The notes beneath the pieces are model-generated. The model did not search any database. It had not been told where the DNA came from and saw only the letters and a list, made by a program, of their open reading frames with translations. This document shows, piece after piece, positions 1 to 9,335 of a stretch of 64,000 nucleotides of DNA; position 1 is the first letter of the stretch, and each line of letters opens with the position of its first letter. The position numbers and the translations under genes are program-made. The DNA comes from Verrucomicrobiales bacterium (lineage in GTDB: Bacteria; Verrucomicrobiota; Verrucomicrobiia; Limisphaerales; UBA1100), in contig SYLI01000066.1 in NCBI GenBank assembly GCA_005809105.1, positions 1-64,000 on the forward strand. The letters are read 5' to 3'.

Positions 1-456
1 CAGGCCCGGGAAAATGTAGGCCAGCGTGGTGCCCGCACCCTTCATCTGCGGCATGGTGTAAAAGAAGCCGATGAAGAGCACGAACACGACGGCGATTTTA
101 CGGAAGAGCGGCGAGTCGAACCGCCCCTCGGCGAAGTCGGGGATGGTGTAGGCGCCAAAGCGCCGCAGGGGGCCGGCGATGAAGAGCAGCAGGAAGAGGT
201 AGCCGCAGGCGTAACACACCGGATACCACAGGGCGTCGTAGCCGCTGGACATCACCATGCCGGCCACGCCCATGAACGACGCGGCCGAGAGGTATTCGCC
301 AGATATGGCGCTGGCATTCATGCCCACGCCCACGCTGCGGCCAGCCACAAAGAAATCGCTCGCCGTTTTGGATTTTTTGGCGGACCAAAAACCCATCGCA
401 ATGGTTGCCCCCACCATGAGGACGCTGAACCCAAGGATCCACGGATCAATATTCAT
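1..456 (-). CDS. Sodium:solute symporter (ActP/SSS family), N-terminal part; runs off the window edge
   Basis: Minus-strand reading from ATG at 456: MNIDPWILGFSVLMVGATIAMGFWSAKKSKTASDFFVAGRSVGVGMNASAISGEYLSAASFMG..., typical of SSS acetate/solute symporters. It overlaps the stop of the DUF485 gene. Confidence 0.85.
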   Translation of the reverse strand, partial: MNIDPWILGFSVLMVGATIAMGFWSAKKSKTASDFFVAGRSVGVGMNASAISGEYLSAASFMGVAGMVMSSGYDALWYPVCYACGYLFLLLFIAGPLRRFGAYTIPDFAEGRFDSPLFRKIAVVFVLFIGFFYTMPQMKGAGTTLAYIFPGL

Positions 457-791
457 GACTGACGCGTGGGCAGGCTGGGCTGGGCGGACCGCACTTCGTC
501 AGATTCTAAGGCCATGGACTTGCGGATGAACACCCAGGAGATCACCCACACGAACGGGAAGAACAAGACGCCCAGAATGAACCAGCTCAGCGTGAACCCC
601 AGAATGCGCTGGGCCATGAAGTCCGGAGCAAAGTAGTTGGCCAGTGGAAGCCCAAGCAGTGTCACCATGAAGAGCGCCGCGCAGGCGATGGAGAGGCGTA
701 GCTGGCGCCGCATCAGCATTTGCAGAAATGCCTCGCTGTGGATGTCGGCCTTGCCGTCTGGCGCCGGGTTCATGCGCGGGGCTTTTAGCAA
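453..791 (-). CDS. DUF485 family membrane protein
   Basis: 112 aa with two TM segments (FMVTLLGLPLANYFAP...FTLSWFILGVLFFPFVWVISWVFIRKS). ATGA overlap with the downstream symporter, the usual DUF485-ActP pairing. Confidence 0.8.
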   Translation of the reverse strand: MLKAPRMNPAPDGKADIHSEAFLQMLMRRQLRLSIACAALFMVTLLGLPLANYFAPDFMAQRILGFTLSWFILGVLFFPFVWVISWVFIRKSMALESDEVRSAQPSLPTRQS

Positions 792-903
792 ACCTCAAGC
801 GGCCCGGCAATGCCGGAACGTCTCGAGGATAACAAAAGCACGGCGGTTTGGCGCCGGGCTTGCGAGAAAATGAGGGATTGTTATTGCCGGGGCGCAGCCC
901 GGA

Positions 904-2715
904 TTAGTCGCGCTTGATGTCCGGGGCCGCTTTGAGCGGCGGGGCGATGCGCGGTTTTAGGAAGGGAAGCACCTGAATGTTGGCTCCATTAATTTGAAAC
1001 TGTTCGACCGCACCTTGGATTTGTTCCAGCAATTCCTGAGGCACGTCAGCGCCGTTGATGTTGATGCGCGTGGTGGCGGTGCCTGCGACGGGCGCGACGG
1101 GCGTTGCCGCCGTGGAGGTCACGACAAAGTCCACAGACTCAACAACGCTGGCGTCAATCGTGGCGTCGCCCAAGGTTGGGCTTGAGAGATGCACCTTACC
1201 GTCCTTCCACTCCTTGAGCGTGCAGGTGATCTGCCCTTGGTTCTTGAGCGAAATGCGCACGGGATTTTTCTGGGCCGTCGCAGGGGCTTCGGCCTTCGCA
1301 AAGCGGATCACGCTGATGCGATTTAAGGGGATGGGCAGGTTGTCGGCAAAGGGTGTCTTGAAGGTCATCTTGCCTTCCTTGATGTCGAGCAGCGTGCCGC
1401 TCAGTGTATCGCTGTTGGCCAGACGGACAAAGTCCTCCTTGTCACTGCCACCGGCCACTTCGACCTTGCCGGGCAGGTTGCCGTCCCATTGGGAAAGGCG
1501 AATGCCGCTCAGTCGCACCGGGTAAGTGGTGCGGGTGGAGAACACGAGGCCCTTGCCTTTGCCCGCAAAGGTTCCGGTGTCCACCCATTTGTGAACGAAT
1601 TGTCCGTTGATCAGGAGCGCGATGGTCTTCTGGGGTTTATCGACGCGGATGGAAACGCGGGCCATGGGGCGCGCCCCCAACTGGGAGGTGAGGTTGTACT
1701 GGGCCGAGGTGCCCACGTGGCTGGAGCGGGAGAAGTTGTCGCCGCGTTCGTACTTGTAAAGCCATGCGGAAGATTGCGTGAAGCGCAGCGAGTAGGTGTT
1801 TCCCTGATCGGCCGACTTGAGCTGGTCGGTGTGGAGGTTGACAAAAAAACTCATCGACGTGCTCCATTCGATGTCAAATTCAAGGTTCATCCGGTCGGGC
1901 AATTCAAAATTGCGGCCCACCTGCGCGCCCACGCCGGTGCTTTCAAAGCCGCCGTCCTTGTACTGAAAGGCTCCGCTTGCCTGGGCCTTGATTCGCGCCA
2001 TCGCCTCGGCGGGCAGTTGCGCGTTGATGGGAATGTTCGCGGCATGAACGTTGGAGAACTCCCAGCCCTTGTCATCGGCAGGCCCATCGAAGAGCACACC
2101 CATGGTTTCCTCACCGGGAACCAGGGACAGCAGCGAAGCCCTGCTCAGTGCCAGATCGCCGCCGTACCAAGTTTTAAGCACGAGCTTCCGGGCGTCCATC
2201 TCGAACAAGTCGCCAGCAAGCTGGTCGCCGTTGCTCAGCTGAACGCGGCTGGACTGGCGTTTGGACGCCGGAGCGCCCGCGCGCGGCGCAAACGTGACGC
2301 GCGCCACACTGGCCGGATCAATCTTCAAAGCGGGCTTGATGGTGGGGTGCTCCCACACCAGTCCGTCTTTGGGATCCAGCCCCACAAACTTGCCGCTGAT
2401 GATGTCGCCGTTCTTCAGATACACCGCCTCCACATTGCGGCGCGAAGCCGTCGGGCTGGCAATGCTGGAAATCGTATCACCATTGGGCGGCATTGGTGCG
2501 ACGATGGCGGGCAGCGCACGAATGCCGCCCGGCCGTAGCACGCGCCGCACGGGATCCGGCTTGGCTTCCTCCACAGCCTCAATCACGACCGCCTGAACCA
2601 CGACGGCCGGTGCGGCGACCGCAGGCTGGGGCAAGGGTGCTGCCTTGGGCTCATCGGCGGTCAAAAGCGCTGCCGGAATCATGCTCGCCAACGCAAGCAG
2701 GAGGGGACTTTTCAT
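904..2715 (-). CDS. Secreted hypothetical protein (603 aa), paralogue of the next gene
   Basis: Signal peptide MKSPLLLALASMIPAALLTA. Repeated motifs 'LKNGDIISGKFVGLDPKDGLVWEHP' and 'LSNGDQLAGDLFEM', plus a LamG-like middle region. Confidence 0.7.
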   Translation of the reverse strand: MKSPLLLALASMIPAALLTADEPKAAPLPQPAVAAPAVVVQAVVIEAVEEAKPDPVRRVLRPGGIRALPAIVAPMPPNGDTISSIASPTASRRNVEAVYLKNGDIISGKFVGLDPKDGLVWEHPTIKPALKIDPASVARVTFAPRAGAPASKRQSSRVQLSNGDQLAGDLFEMDARKLVLKTWYGGDLALSRASLLSLVPGEETMGVLFDGPADDKGWEFSNVHAANIPINAQLPAEAMARIKAQASGAFQYKDGGFESTGVGAQVGRNFELPDRMNLEFDIEWSTSMSFFVNLHTDQLKSADQGNTYSLRFTQSSAWLYKYERGDNFSRSSHVGTSAQYNLTSQLGARPMARVSIRVDKPQKTIALLINGQFVHKWVDTGTFAGKGKGLVFSTRTTYPVRLSGIRLSQWDGNLPGKVEVAGGSDKEDFVRLANSDTLSGTLLDIKEGKMTFKTPFADNLPIPLNRISVIRFAKAEAPATAQKNPVRISLKNQGQITCTLKEWKDGKVHLSSPTLGDATIDASVVESVDFVVTSTAATPVAPVAGTATTRININGADVPQELLEQIQGAVEQFQINGANIQVLPFLKPRIAPPLKAAPDIKRD

Positions 2716-2780
2716 GGCACGACATTCAACATTAATGGGCGGCTTGCGTCAAGCCGCACCGCAACGAAAAAGGCCCTGCT

Positions 2781-4361
2781 CTACGGAGATGCCGGGGCGG
2801 CGCCTCGCGCCCGGAGATGATCCAGATTAAATTCCAGCGTCTCCACAATGCCCGTGAGCAGCGCAGCCTTGCCGAAGAGCGGGCTTTGCACCTGCAGCGC
2901 GTCCTTCCCCCAATCCAGCAGCTCAAATTCCAGCCGACTGCCGCCCACCATGCCGGCGCGAATCGTGCGCGGACTGCGTGCCGCCGCAGGCATCGTTGCT
3001 GCGCTAAACTGAATGCGCGCCACACGTTCGATCGGAACGGCAATGGAATCAACGAATGACTTCACCGTGAGTTTGCCATCCTGAATTCCCAGCACCTGTC
3101 CGGTGAGGCTGTCTTGATTCATGAGGAGCACCAAGTCCTCTTTTCCTTGAGCGGCCAGCGGCGGGATTTCTCCGGCCAGCCGCCCATCCCAATCGCTGAC
3201 ACGCAGGCTATGCAGGCGAAGGGGCTGCGCCGACTGGCAGGAAAATGCCAGCGCGCGCCCTTCGCCGGCCAGCGCGCGCGTGTCGGTCCAGTGGGCGAGA
3301 GGTTGGTTATTGACCTGCAGTGCGACGCGGTGCTTGGCGAGATCCACCTGCAGGGTGAGACGGGCGCGCCGGGGAAGCTTGCCCAAGTCGATGGCGGCAG
3401 CCTCGCCTATGGGAATGGCCTGACTCCTGCCCTCAACCAAGTCTTGGCGCAGGCACTGCGCCTGTGTGGGACTCAAGCGAAGGACATACCCACGGCCTTC
3501 AGCCGGCGCCTTCAGATTGTCGGCATACATCATGACCGACAGCGTGAACGGGCTGGCCCACTCGAGGTCAAATTCCAACTGGGCGCGGTCTCCAATTTCA
3601 AGGCGCCGCGCCGCCCAGCCGCTCGAACCGGCAGATTGGAAGGCGTGCTGCTGATACGTCCACGATTGCTGAGTCTGGTCGCGAAGCCGCCGGTTTTTTT
3701 CGAGAATGCGCTGGAGCACTTCGGCGGGCAGCGGATTACCCCCCGGCGCCGCTTCCGGTAACGCCGCCTCCCATTCCGATGAAAAGGTCCAGTCCTCGCG
3801 CCCGGTGGGGCCGGAGTAGTGTACGCGCCGGTCCTTGCCAGGCACGAGCGCGCGCACCGCATCCCTGCGAATGGACAGGCGGCCGGCATACCACGTGTCC
3901 AGCACCAGACTCTGGGAACCAAGCGAGACCAGCTCGCCTTGCAGATCGTCACCATTGGAGAGGAACACGCGGCCCGAATGCGCCCGCGCGCCCGGGGGCA
4001 GGCCGGATCGCGGCAGGGTGATGAGATCCACCTGCGCGGGATCCAAATGCAGCTCTTGGGAAATGCCCGGATGTTTCCAGATGATGCCGCGCTTTGGATC
4101 CATGCCGAGCAGGCGCCCGCCCCATTCATCGCCATCCAAGAGCCGCACCGATTCGCGCCGGAGTGGAAGGCGTGCTGGCGGCCCTGGCACAACGGGCGCC
4201 GATTGGAGGATCCCGCGTTCGCGCACGAGCACGACCGGCACGTCCGGGAGCTGGAGAATGAGGGGGTCTTTGAGGACCCGTTGCTCCCGTTCGGCTATGC
4301 CGGGGCAGACCATTCCCGAGAGAAGGGCGAGCACTGCGGCGGATGGGCGAATTCCAGTCAT
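2781..4361 (-). CDS. Secreted hypothetical protein, tandem paralogue of 904..2715
   Basis: Same architecture: 'LLDGDEWGGRLLGMDPKRGIIWKHP', 'LSNGDDLQGELVSL', 'LVLDTWYAGRLSIRRDAVRALVPG'. ATG chosen at 4361, in frame with the longer ORF to 4451. Confidence 0.65.
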   Translation of the reverse strand: MTGIRPSAAVLALLSGMVCPGIAEREQRVLKDPLILQLPDVPVVLVRERGILQSAPVVPGPPARLPLRRESVRLLDGDEWGGRLLGMDPKRGIIWKHPGISQELHLDPAQVDLITLPRSGLPPGARAHSGRVFLSNGDDLQGELVSLGSQSLVLDTWYAGRLSIRRDAVRALVPGKDRRVHYSGPTGREDWTFSSEWEAALPEAAPGGNPLPAEVLQRILEKNRRLRDQTQQSWTYQQHAFQSAGSSGWAARRLEIGDRAQLEFDLEWASPFTLSVMMYADNLKAPAEGRGYVLRLSPTQAQCLRQDLVEGRSQAIPIGEAAAIDLGKLPRRARLTLQVDLAKHRVALQVNNQPLAHWTDTRALAGEGRALAFSCQSAQPLRLHSLRVSDWDGRLAGEIPPLAAQGKEDLVLLMNQDSLTGQVLGIQDGKLTVKSFVDSIAVPIERVARIQFSAATMPAAARSPRTIRAGMVGGSRLEFELLDWGKDALQVQSPLFGKAALLTGIVETLEFNLDHLRARGAAPASP

Positions 4362-4371
4362 GAAGGGTGGA

Positions 4372-5004
4372 TCAACGCTGAGGCACCGGGCCGATGCGCA
4401 GGAGCTGGTAACTGGTGCCGTAGGCGTTGTAGTCATTGGACGCCACTTCATTCCGTTGGGTGCCCTTGTAGGACTGCCGTCCGGGTGTGATTAAAATCAG
4501 GAGCAGCGCCGTTTCACCGGCCGCCACCACGCCTGTGTGCACCGCCGCAGTGGCCACCCGCGAATCGGCCGTGTACTCGTGCGTGCCCCAAACCGTGCCG
4601 GCCTTGTCGCCAGTGACACGGGCGATCCACTGGCGGCCCACGTCTTTGGAGTGCGCGCTCATGGTGGCAGGTTCCTCAATCAGATCCTGCGAGCCAGCCG
4701 CCACGAGCACCAGCTAGGTGAGAATGCGCTCGGCGGGCGCCGTCTGGTTGGCGTCGCGGCATTGGTCGTGCAGGCGCAGGAGGTCTTGGATGGCCTTTGC
4801 CCGCAACTGCGAAAGCTGCTCTTGGGACTGTTTTTCAATCTGCTGGCGCTGCGCTTGAAACCGTTCCTGAACTTGCAGGGCCTCCTTCAGGGGGTCGGCT
4901 GCGACGGGAATCAATCCTGCCAGTGTCAGCATCAGAAACGCCGCCCTTCCATGAAGGATTCTGTTCATCAGATCACCTCCGTTTCCATTGTCGTTAGACG
5001 CCAT
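4372..5004 (-). pseudogene. LCCL-domain protein interrupted by an in-frame TAG (two ORFs 4714..5004 and 4372..4710 in the same frame)
   Basis: N-terminal half has a signal sequence plus a coiled coil (QVQERFQAQRQQIEKQSQEQLSQLRAKAIQDLL...AERILT*). The half after TAG (4714-4716) carries 'GTVWGTHEYTADSRVATAAVHTGVVAAGETALLLILITPGRQSYKGTQRNEVASNDYNAYGTSYQL', an LCCL-like domain. Confidence 0.6.
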
Positions 5005-5678
5005 CAGCGCGGCAGCACCTTGTGATCCTGCAGCTTTCTCATCTTGGGGATGATGACGAAGGCGCAGTAGGGCGCATTGGGATTTTTGCGGAAATAATCC
5101 TGGTGATAATCTTCCGCCGGATAAAAGACCGGCGAGGGGGAGCGCTGAGTTACGATGGGGTCGGCCTGCCCCTTCGCCGCGTCCTTGAGCGAGGACTCGG
5201 CGGCGGCGCGCTGGGCGTCGTCATGATAAAAAATCACCGAACGATATTGCGTGCCCTCGTCCGCCCCCTGGCGATTGAGCGTGGTGGGATCGTGGCACTG
5301 CCAGAACACGTGGAGCAATTCCTCATAGCTGATTTTCGTAGGGTCAAAGTGAATCTGCACCACCTCGGCATGGCCGGTATTGCCTTCGCAAATCTCCTTG
5401 TACGTCGGGTTGAGCGTCGCGCCGCCGGCATAGCCGGAAACCACATTGGTGACGCCCGGCAGCTTTTCAAACACGGCTTCCAAGCACCAAAAACATCCGC
5501 CGCCTAGGGTGGCAATATTCGTAGCTTGCACCGAGGGCGACGCGGGAGGCAACGAGGCTGATGTGTTCGTGGTCACGAGGGGAGGGGGCGTGGGTTCGAT
5601 GGGCGTGGGTTGCAGGCTCCAGTATCCGCCGGCGGCCAAGCTGGCGATCCCCAAGGCGATGATGACCCACTTTTGCAC
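5004..5678 (-). CDS. msrA: Peptide-methionine (S)-S-oxide reductase MsrA, with N-terminal signal/anchor
   Basis: GGGCFWCLEAVFEKLPGVTNVVSGYAGG...YHQDYFRKNP signature; N-terminal hydrophobic segment. Confidence 0.93.
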   Translation of the reverse strand: MQKWVIIALGIASLAAGGYWSLQPTPIEPTPPPLVTTNTSASLPPASPSVQATNIATLGGGCFWCLEAVFEKLPGVTNVVSGYAGGATLNPTYKEICEGNTGHAEVVQIHFDPTKISYEELLHVFWQCHDPTTLNRQGADEGTQYRSVIFYHDDAQRAAAESSLKDAAKGQADPIVTQRSPSPVFYPAEDYHQDYFRKNPNAPYCAFVIIPKMRKLQDHKVLPR

Positions 5679-5732
5679 AGATTTCTAGCTGCCGAATGGG
5701 AGCATCCTGCGCAGGCACGCGTTTGGCAAACG

Positions 5733-6299
5733 CTATTTGCTACCGGGCTTGGTGGCGGGCACACACGCGAGGTCTGGCGGCAGACTGCCGGAGTCAAACG
5801 ATTCCACCTCCAGCCGCAAGAGGCTGACGAAGGGCGCGCCAAAATCCACCTGGCCTCCCGAACGGTCGACGACAGCGGCGACACCGGCGAGAACGCCGCC
5901 CTGAGAGCGGGCGATGTCGATGGTCTCTCTCGCGCGCCCGCCCTGAGTCACCACGTCCTCCGCCACAAGAATTCTTTCGCCGAGCTTTATTTTAAACCCC
6001 CGCCGAAGCACCAGTTTTCCCTCCTCCTTTTCGGCGAAGAGAAACCTCACGCCCAGTTGGCGCGCCAATTCCTGGCCGATGACAAGCCCTCCCATCGCAG
6101 GTGCGAGCACGGTCTGGGCATTGAGGGGCCGCGCGAGCCGGGCCAGTGCCGCGCCGATGGACTCAACCACGGGCATTTGCTCAAGAGCCAGCGCGCACTG
6201 GAAAAACTGGCGGCTGTGGCGGCCACTGCGAAGAATGAAGTGGCCTTCCAGTAACGCGCCGCTGTCGCGGAAGTGTTGGAGCAATTGGTCGCTTGTCAT
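5733..6299 (-). CDS. pyrE: Orotate phosphoribosyltransferase
   Basis: GHFILRSGRHSRQFFQCA, LAPAMGGLVIGQELARQ and ILVAEDVVTQGGRARETI (PRPP-binding motif). Confidence 0.9.
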   Translation of the reverse strand: MTSDQLLQHFRDSGALLEGHFILRSGRHSRQFFQCALALEQMPVVESIGAALARLARPLNAQTVLAPAMGGLVIGQELARQLGVRFLFAEKEEGKLVLRRGFKIKLGERILVAEDVVTQGGRARETIDIARSQGGVLAGVAAVVDRSGGQVDFGAPFVSLLRLEVESFDSGSLPPDLACVPATKPGSK

Positions 6300-6396
6300 G
6301 GCAAGAGGAGCGAGCCTAACGGATGGATGGCGCGGGTGGCAACGGCGGTGTCTTTGCGCTGGCCCTCACGCGCAGAGGGACGCTAAGAATCACCCC

Positions 6397-7077
6397 ATGC
6401 CGAAGTGGGCCAAGCTGCTACTGGCGGTTCTTCTGTTGCCTGCTTGCATGGCGTCGGCCTCGGCGCTGGCGCGCTGCTTCCGTGTTGCGGCGGGGGGCGC
6501 CACCGACCCAGTGTGGGTGCCCTTGCTGGCCGGCGCGGCAAGCTGGCTTGTGATTTACGCGATGCTCCCGCGGCCCATGTGGCTCTACGTGCTGGGACAT
6601 GAACTCACCCACGCGGTGTGGACGTGGCTTTTTCTAGGAAGTGTCAAGTCGATGAAGGTCTCCAGTCGGGGCGGTCATGTGAAGGTGAGCAAGGAGAATT
6701 TCCTCACCACGCTGGCTCCCTATTTTTTCCCGCTCTACGCGGTGCTGGTGGCTGTGGTGTATCACTCGGGCGCCGCGCTGGACGCATGGGAAGGCCCGAT
6801 GGCGCTGGGTGCCTATCATTTGGCACTGGGCGCTGCCTACGCCTTTCACGTCACGCTCACGGCCTGCGTGCTGCAGGTGCGACAGCCTGATTTAGATTCG
6901 CAGGGAATCCTCTTTTCGGTGGTGGTCATCTTTCTGGGCAACGCGCTGGTGCTCATGGTGGCGTTGCCGCTCCTCACCCAAAGCATGACTTTGGGGCAGG
7001 TGGCGGGCTGGTGGTGGGAGAGCCTCGTGGTGCTGGCAGGGGCGGCTGGGAGGATGTGGCACCGAATTGAGTCTTGA
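6397..7077 (+). CDS. M50-like membrane metallopeptidase family protein
   Basis: Multi-TM protein with a VLGHELTHAVW (HExxH) motif followed by SSRGGHVKVSKENFLTTLAPYFFPLY. ATG at 6397 is in frame with the longer ORF. Confidence 0.65.
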   Translation: MPKWAKLLLAVLLLPACMASASALARCFRVAAGGATDPVWVPLLAGAASWLVIYAMLPRPMWLYVLGHELTHAVWTWLFLGSVKSMKVSSRGGHVKVSKENFLTTLAPYFFPLYAVLVAVVYHSGAALDAWEGPMALGAYHLALGAAYAFHVTLTACVLQVRQPDLDSQGILFSVVVIFLGNALVLMVALPLLTQSMTLGQVAGWWWESLVVLAGAAGRMWHRIES

Positions 7078-7116
7078 ACTGCCGGCCGCGACCCGGCCAA
7101 ATACGTCGCCGTTGTC

Positions 7117-7584
7117 ATGATACTCAGCGAAATCATCCGCCCCGACCAGATTGTTCCCGACTTGCACGCCACCAATCGGTGGGAAGCCATCGAGGAATTG
7201 GTGGACACCTTGGTGACGTGTGGGCGGATTCCTGCGGCGGAGCGAGATTCGGTGGTGGAGGTGGTCAAGAAGCGCGAGATGTCGATGAGCACCGGCATTG
7301 GTTTTGGCATCGGCATTCCGCATGCCTCCATCGAGATCATCGATGAAGTGGTGGGCATCCTCGGCCGATCCAAGGCCGGGATCAATTTTGAGGCACTGGA
7401 CAATCAGCCGGTGAAATTGGTCGTGTTGTTCTTGGTTCCGCAGGGGCAGTTCCAGCGGCACCTGCACACTCTGGCCAACATCGCCAAGCGGCTGCACAAT
7501 CGCGAATTCCGGCTGGCACTAGAGAACGCCCCGGATGCCGCAGGCATGTTGCAGGCCATCCAACAGCCCATTCCGCAAAAGTAG
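7117..7584 (+). CDS. PTS IIA-like (PtsN/EIIA-Ntr type) protein
   Basis: MSTGIGFGIGIPHASIEIIDEVVGILGRSKAGINFEALDNQPVKLVVLFLVP: IIA domain with the phosphorylatable-His context (GIPHA). Confidence 0.8.
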   Translation: MILSEIIRPDQIVPDLHATNRWEAIEELVDTLVTCGRIPAAERDSVVEVVKKREMSMSTGIGFGIGIPHASIEIIDEVVGILGRSKAGINFEALDNQPVKLVVLFLVPQGQFQRHLHTLANIAKRLHNREFRLALENAPDAAGMLQAIQQPIPQK

Positions 7585-7610
7585 GCGCGGCAAGGCCGGT
7601 CTTTCTTCCC

Positions 7611-9326
7611 GTGATTCATCGCTGCATTGAGAAGAGGCTTCAAGCAGCCGTGAGCGCCGTGGTGCCGGAGGCCGACACGCGGCGCGTTCTCGTGCGGCCG
7701 TGCCCTGAGCCAAAGCACGGCGACTATCAGGCCAATGCCCTGATGATGCTGGCCAGACAACACCGGCTTAACCCACGCGAATTGGCGGAGAAGGTCGTCG
7801 CTGCACTGGATGTTTCAAGCTGGTGCGAGCAGGTGACTGTGGCCGGGCCGGGCTTCATCAACTTTCGTCTCTCGGGAAGCGCGCTCAATGCCCGCTTGCA
7901 GCACGTGCTGGGTTCCGGCGGCAGCTTCGTGGAAGCCACTGCAGAGCCTCGCACGGTGGTGATCGACTTTAGCTCGCCCAATGTGGCCAAGCCCATGCAC
8001 GTGGGCCACATTCGCTCCACCATTTTGGGCGACGCGCTGGCGCGGGTGTTCCGCAGGCTCGGCCACCGCGTGATCACCGATAACCACATCGGTGACTGGG
8101 GCACCCAGTTTGGGATGTTGATCGTGGGGTGGCGTACGCTTCTCAACGAAGAGGCCTTGCAACGCGATCCCATCGCAGAATTGGAGCGGCTCTATCAGGC
8201 GGTCAACCATGCCGCAAAGGAAGACGGCAGTGTGCGTGATCAGGCGCGCGCCCAGCTCGTGAAGCTTCAGGGGGGCGACCTTGAAAACCTCTCCATCTGG
8301 CGGCGCATGCAGGCGCTCTCGCAGTCCCAGTTTGATTCGGTGTACGCGCGGCTTGGCATCCGCTTCGACCACACCTTGGGAGAAAGCTTTTACAATGACC
8401 AGTTGGCTGGCGTGCTGGGCGAGCTGTCTCGCGCAGGCATTTCAGAAGAAAGCGACGGCGCGCAAGTGGTCTTCTTCAGGGATCACTCCACGTTGCATGA
8501 CAAGCCCGCACTCATCCGCAAGAGCGACGGCGCCGCCAACTATTGTACCACCGATCTGGCCACGCTGCGCCACCGCGTGAAGCAATGGCAGGCGGATGAA
8601 ATTCTCTATGTCACCGACGGCCGGCAGCAGCTGCACTTCCAGCAGGTGTTTGCCATCTTTGGGAAATGGCATCCGGCCTGCGCGGCCAAGTTGGAGCACG
8701 TCTGGTTTGGATCGATCCTCGGTCCCGACGGAAAGCCCTTCAAGACTCGCGAAGGCGAGGTGGTGAAACTGACGGCCCTGCTGGATGAGGCCGAGTCGCG
8801 CGCGCTGGCGGCCGTGACGGAAAAGAACGGGGAGCTGCCGCCGACGCAGCGGATTGAGATCGCGCGCGCCGTTGGGCTCGGGGCGTTAAAGTACGCCGAC
8901 CTTTCCAACAATCGCCAGAGCGACTACGTCTTTGACTGGGACAAGATGCTCTCACTCCAAGGCAACACCGCGCCCTACCTCCAATACGCCTGCACGCGGG
9001 TGCGCGGCATCTTCCGGCGGGGAGAAATGCCCGACACCCAAGGCGCAACCCTGGCGCTGGCCGCACCGCAGGAGTTGGCTCTGGCCAAGCGGCTGCTCAA
9101 TTTTGGCTTGGTGTTGGAAATGGTCGCGGCCGAATACCGTCCCAACTATCTCTGCTCCTACCTCTACGATTTGGCTGGCGACTTCACCGCGTTCTACGAG
9201 GCCTGCCCGGTGTTGAAGGCCCCGCCAGTGGAAAGGCAGTCGCGCCTCGCGCTCTGCAAACTCACCAGCCTCGTGCTGCGGGAAGGGCTTGATCTCTTGG
9301 GAATCGAAGTGCCCGACCAGATGTAG
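7611..9326 (+). CDS. argS: Arginyl-tRNA synthetase
   Basis: FSSPNVAKPMHVGHIRSTILGDALARVFR (HIGH motif), HIGDWGTQFG, ALKYADLSNNRQSDYVFDWDKMLSLQGNTAPYLQYA. Confidence 0.97.
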   Translation: MIHRCIEKRLQAAVSAVVPEADTRRVLVRPCPEPKHGDYQANALMMLARQHRLNPRELAEKVVAALDVSSWCEQVTVAGPGFINFRLSGSALNARLQHVLGSGGSFVEATAEPRTVVIDFSSPNVAKPMHVGHIRSTILGDALARVFRRLGHRVITDNHIGDWGTQFGMLIVGWRTLLNEEALQRDPIAELERLYQAVNHAAKEDGSVRDQARAQLVKLQGGDLENLSIWRRMQALSQSQFDSVYARLGIRFDHTLGESFYNDQLAGVLGELSRAGISEESDGAQVVFFRDHSTLHDKPALIRKSDGAANYCTTDLATLRHRVKQWQADEILYVTDGRQQLHFQQVFAIFGKWHPACAAKLEHVWFGSILGPDGKPFKTREGEVVKLTALLDEAESRALAAVTEKNGELPPTQRIEIARAVGLGALKYADLSNNRQSDYVFDWDKMLSLQGNTAPYLQYACTRVRGIFRRGEMPDTQGATLALAAPQELALAKRLLNFGLVLEMVAAEYRPNYLCSYLYDLAGDFTAFYEACPVLKAPPVERQSRLALCKLTSLVLREGLDLLGIEVPDQM

Positions 9327-9335
9327 CTTTTTAGA

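Noticed and set aside
1489-2538. 349-aa plus-strand ORF opposite the 603-aa secreted protein gene
   Set aside because: Antisense shadow ORF typical of high-GC DNA; the minus-strand frame has a signal peptide and paralogue-conserved motifs.
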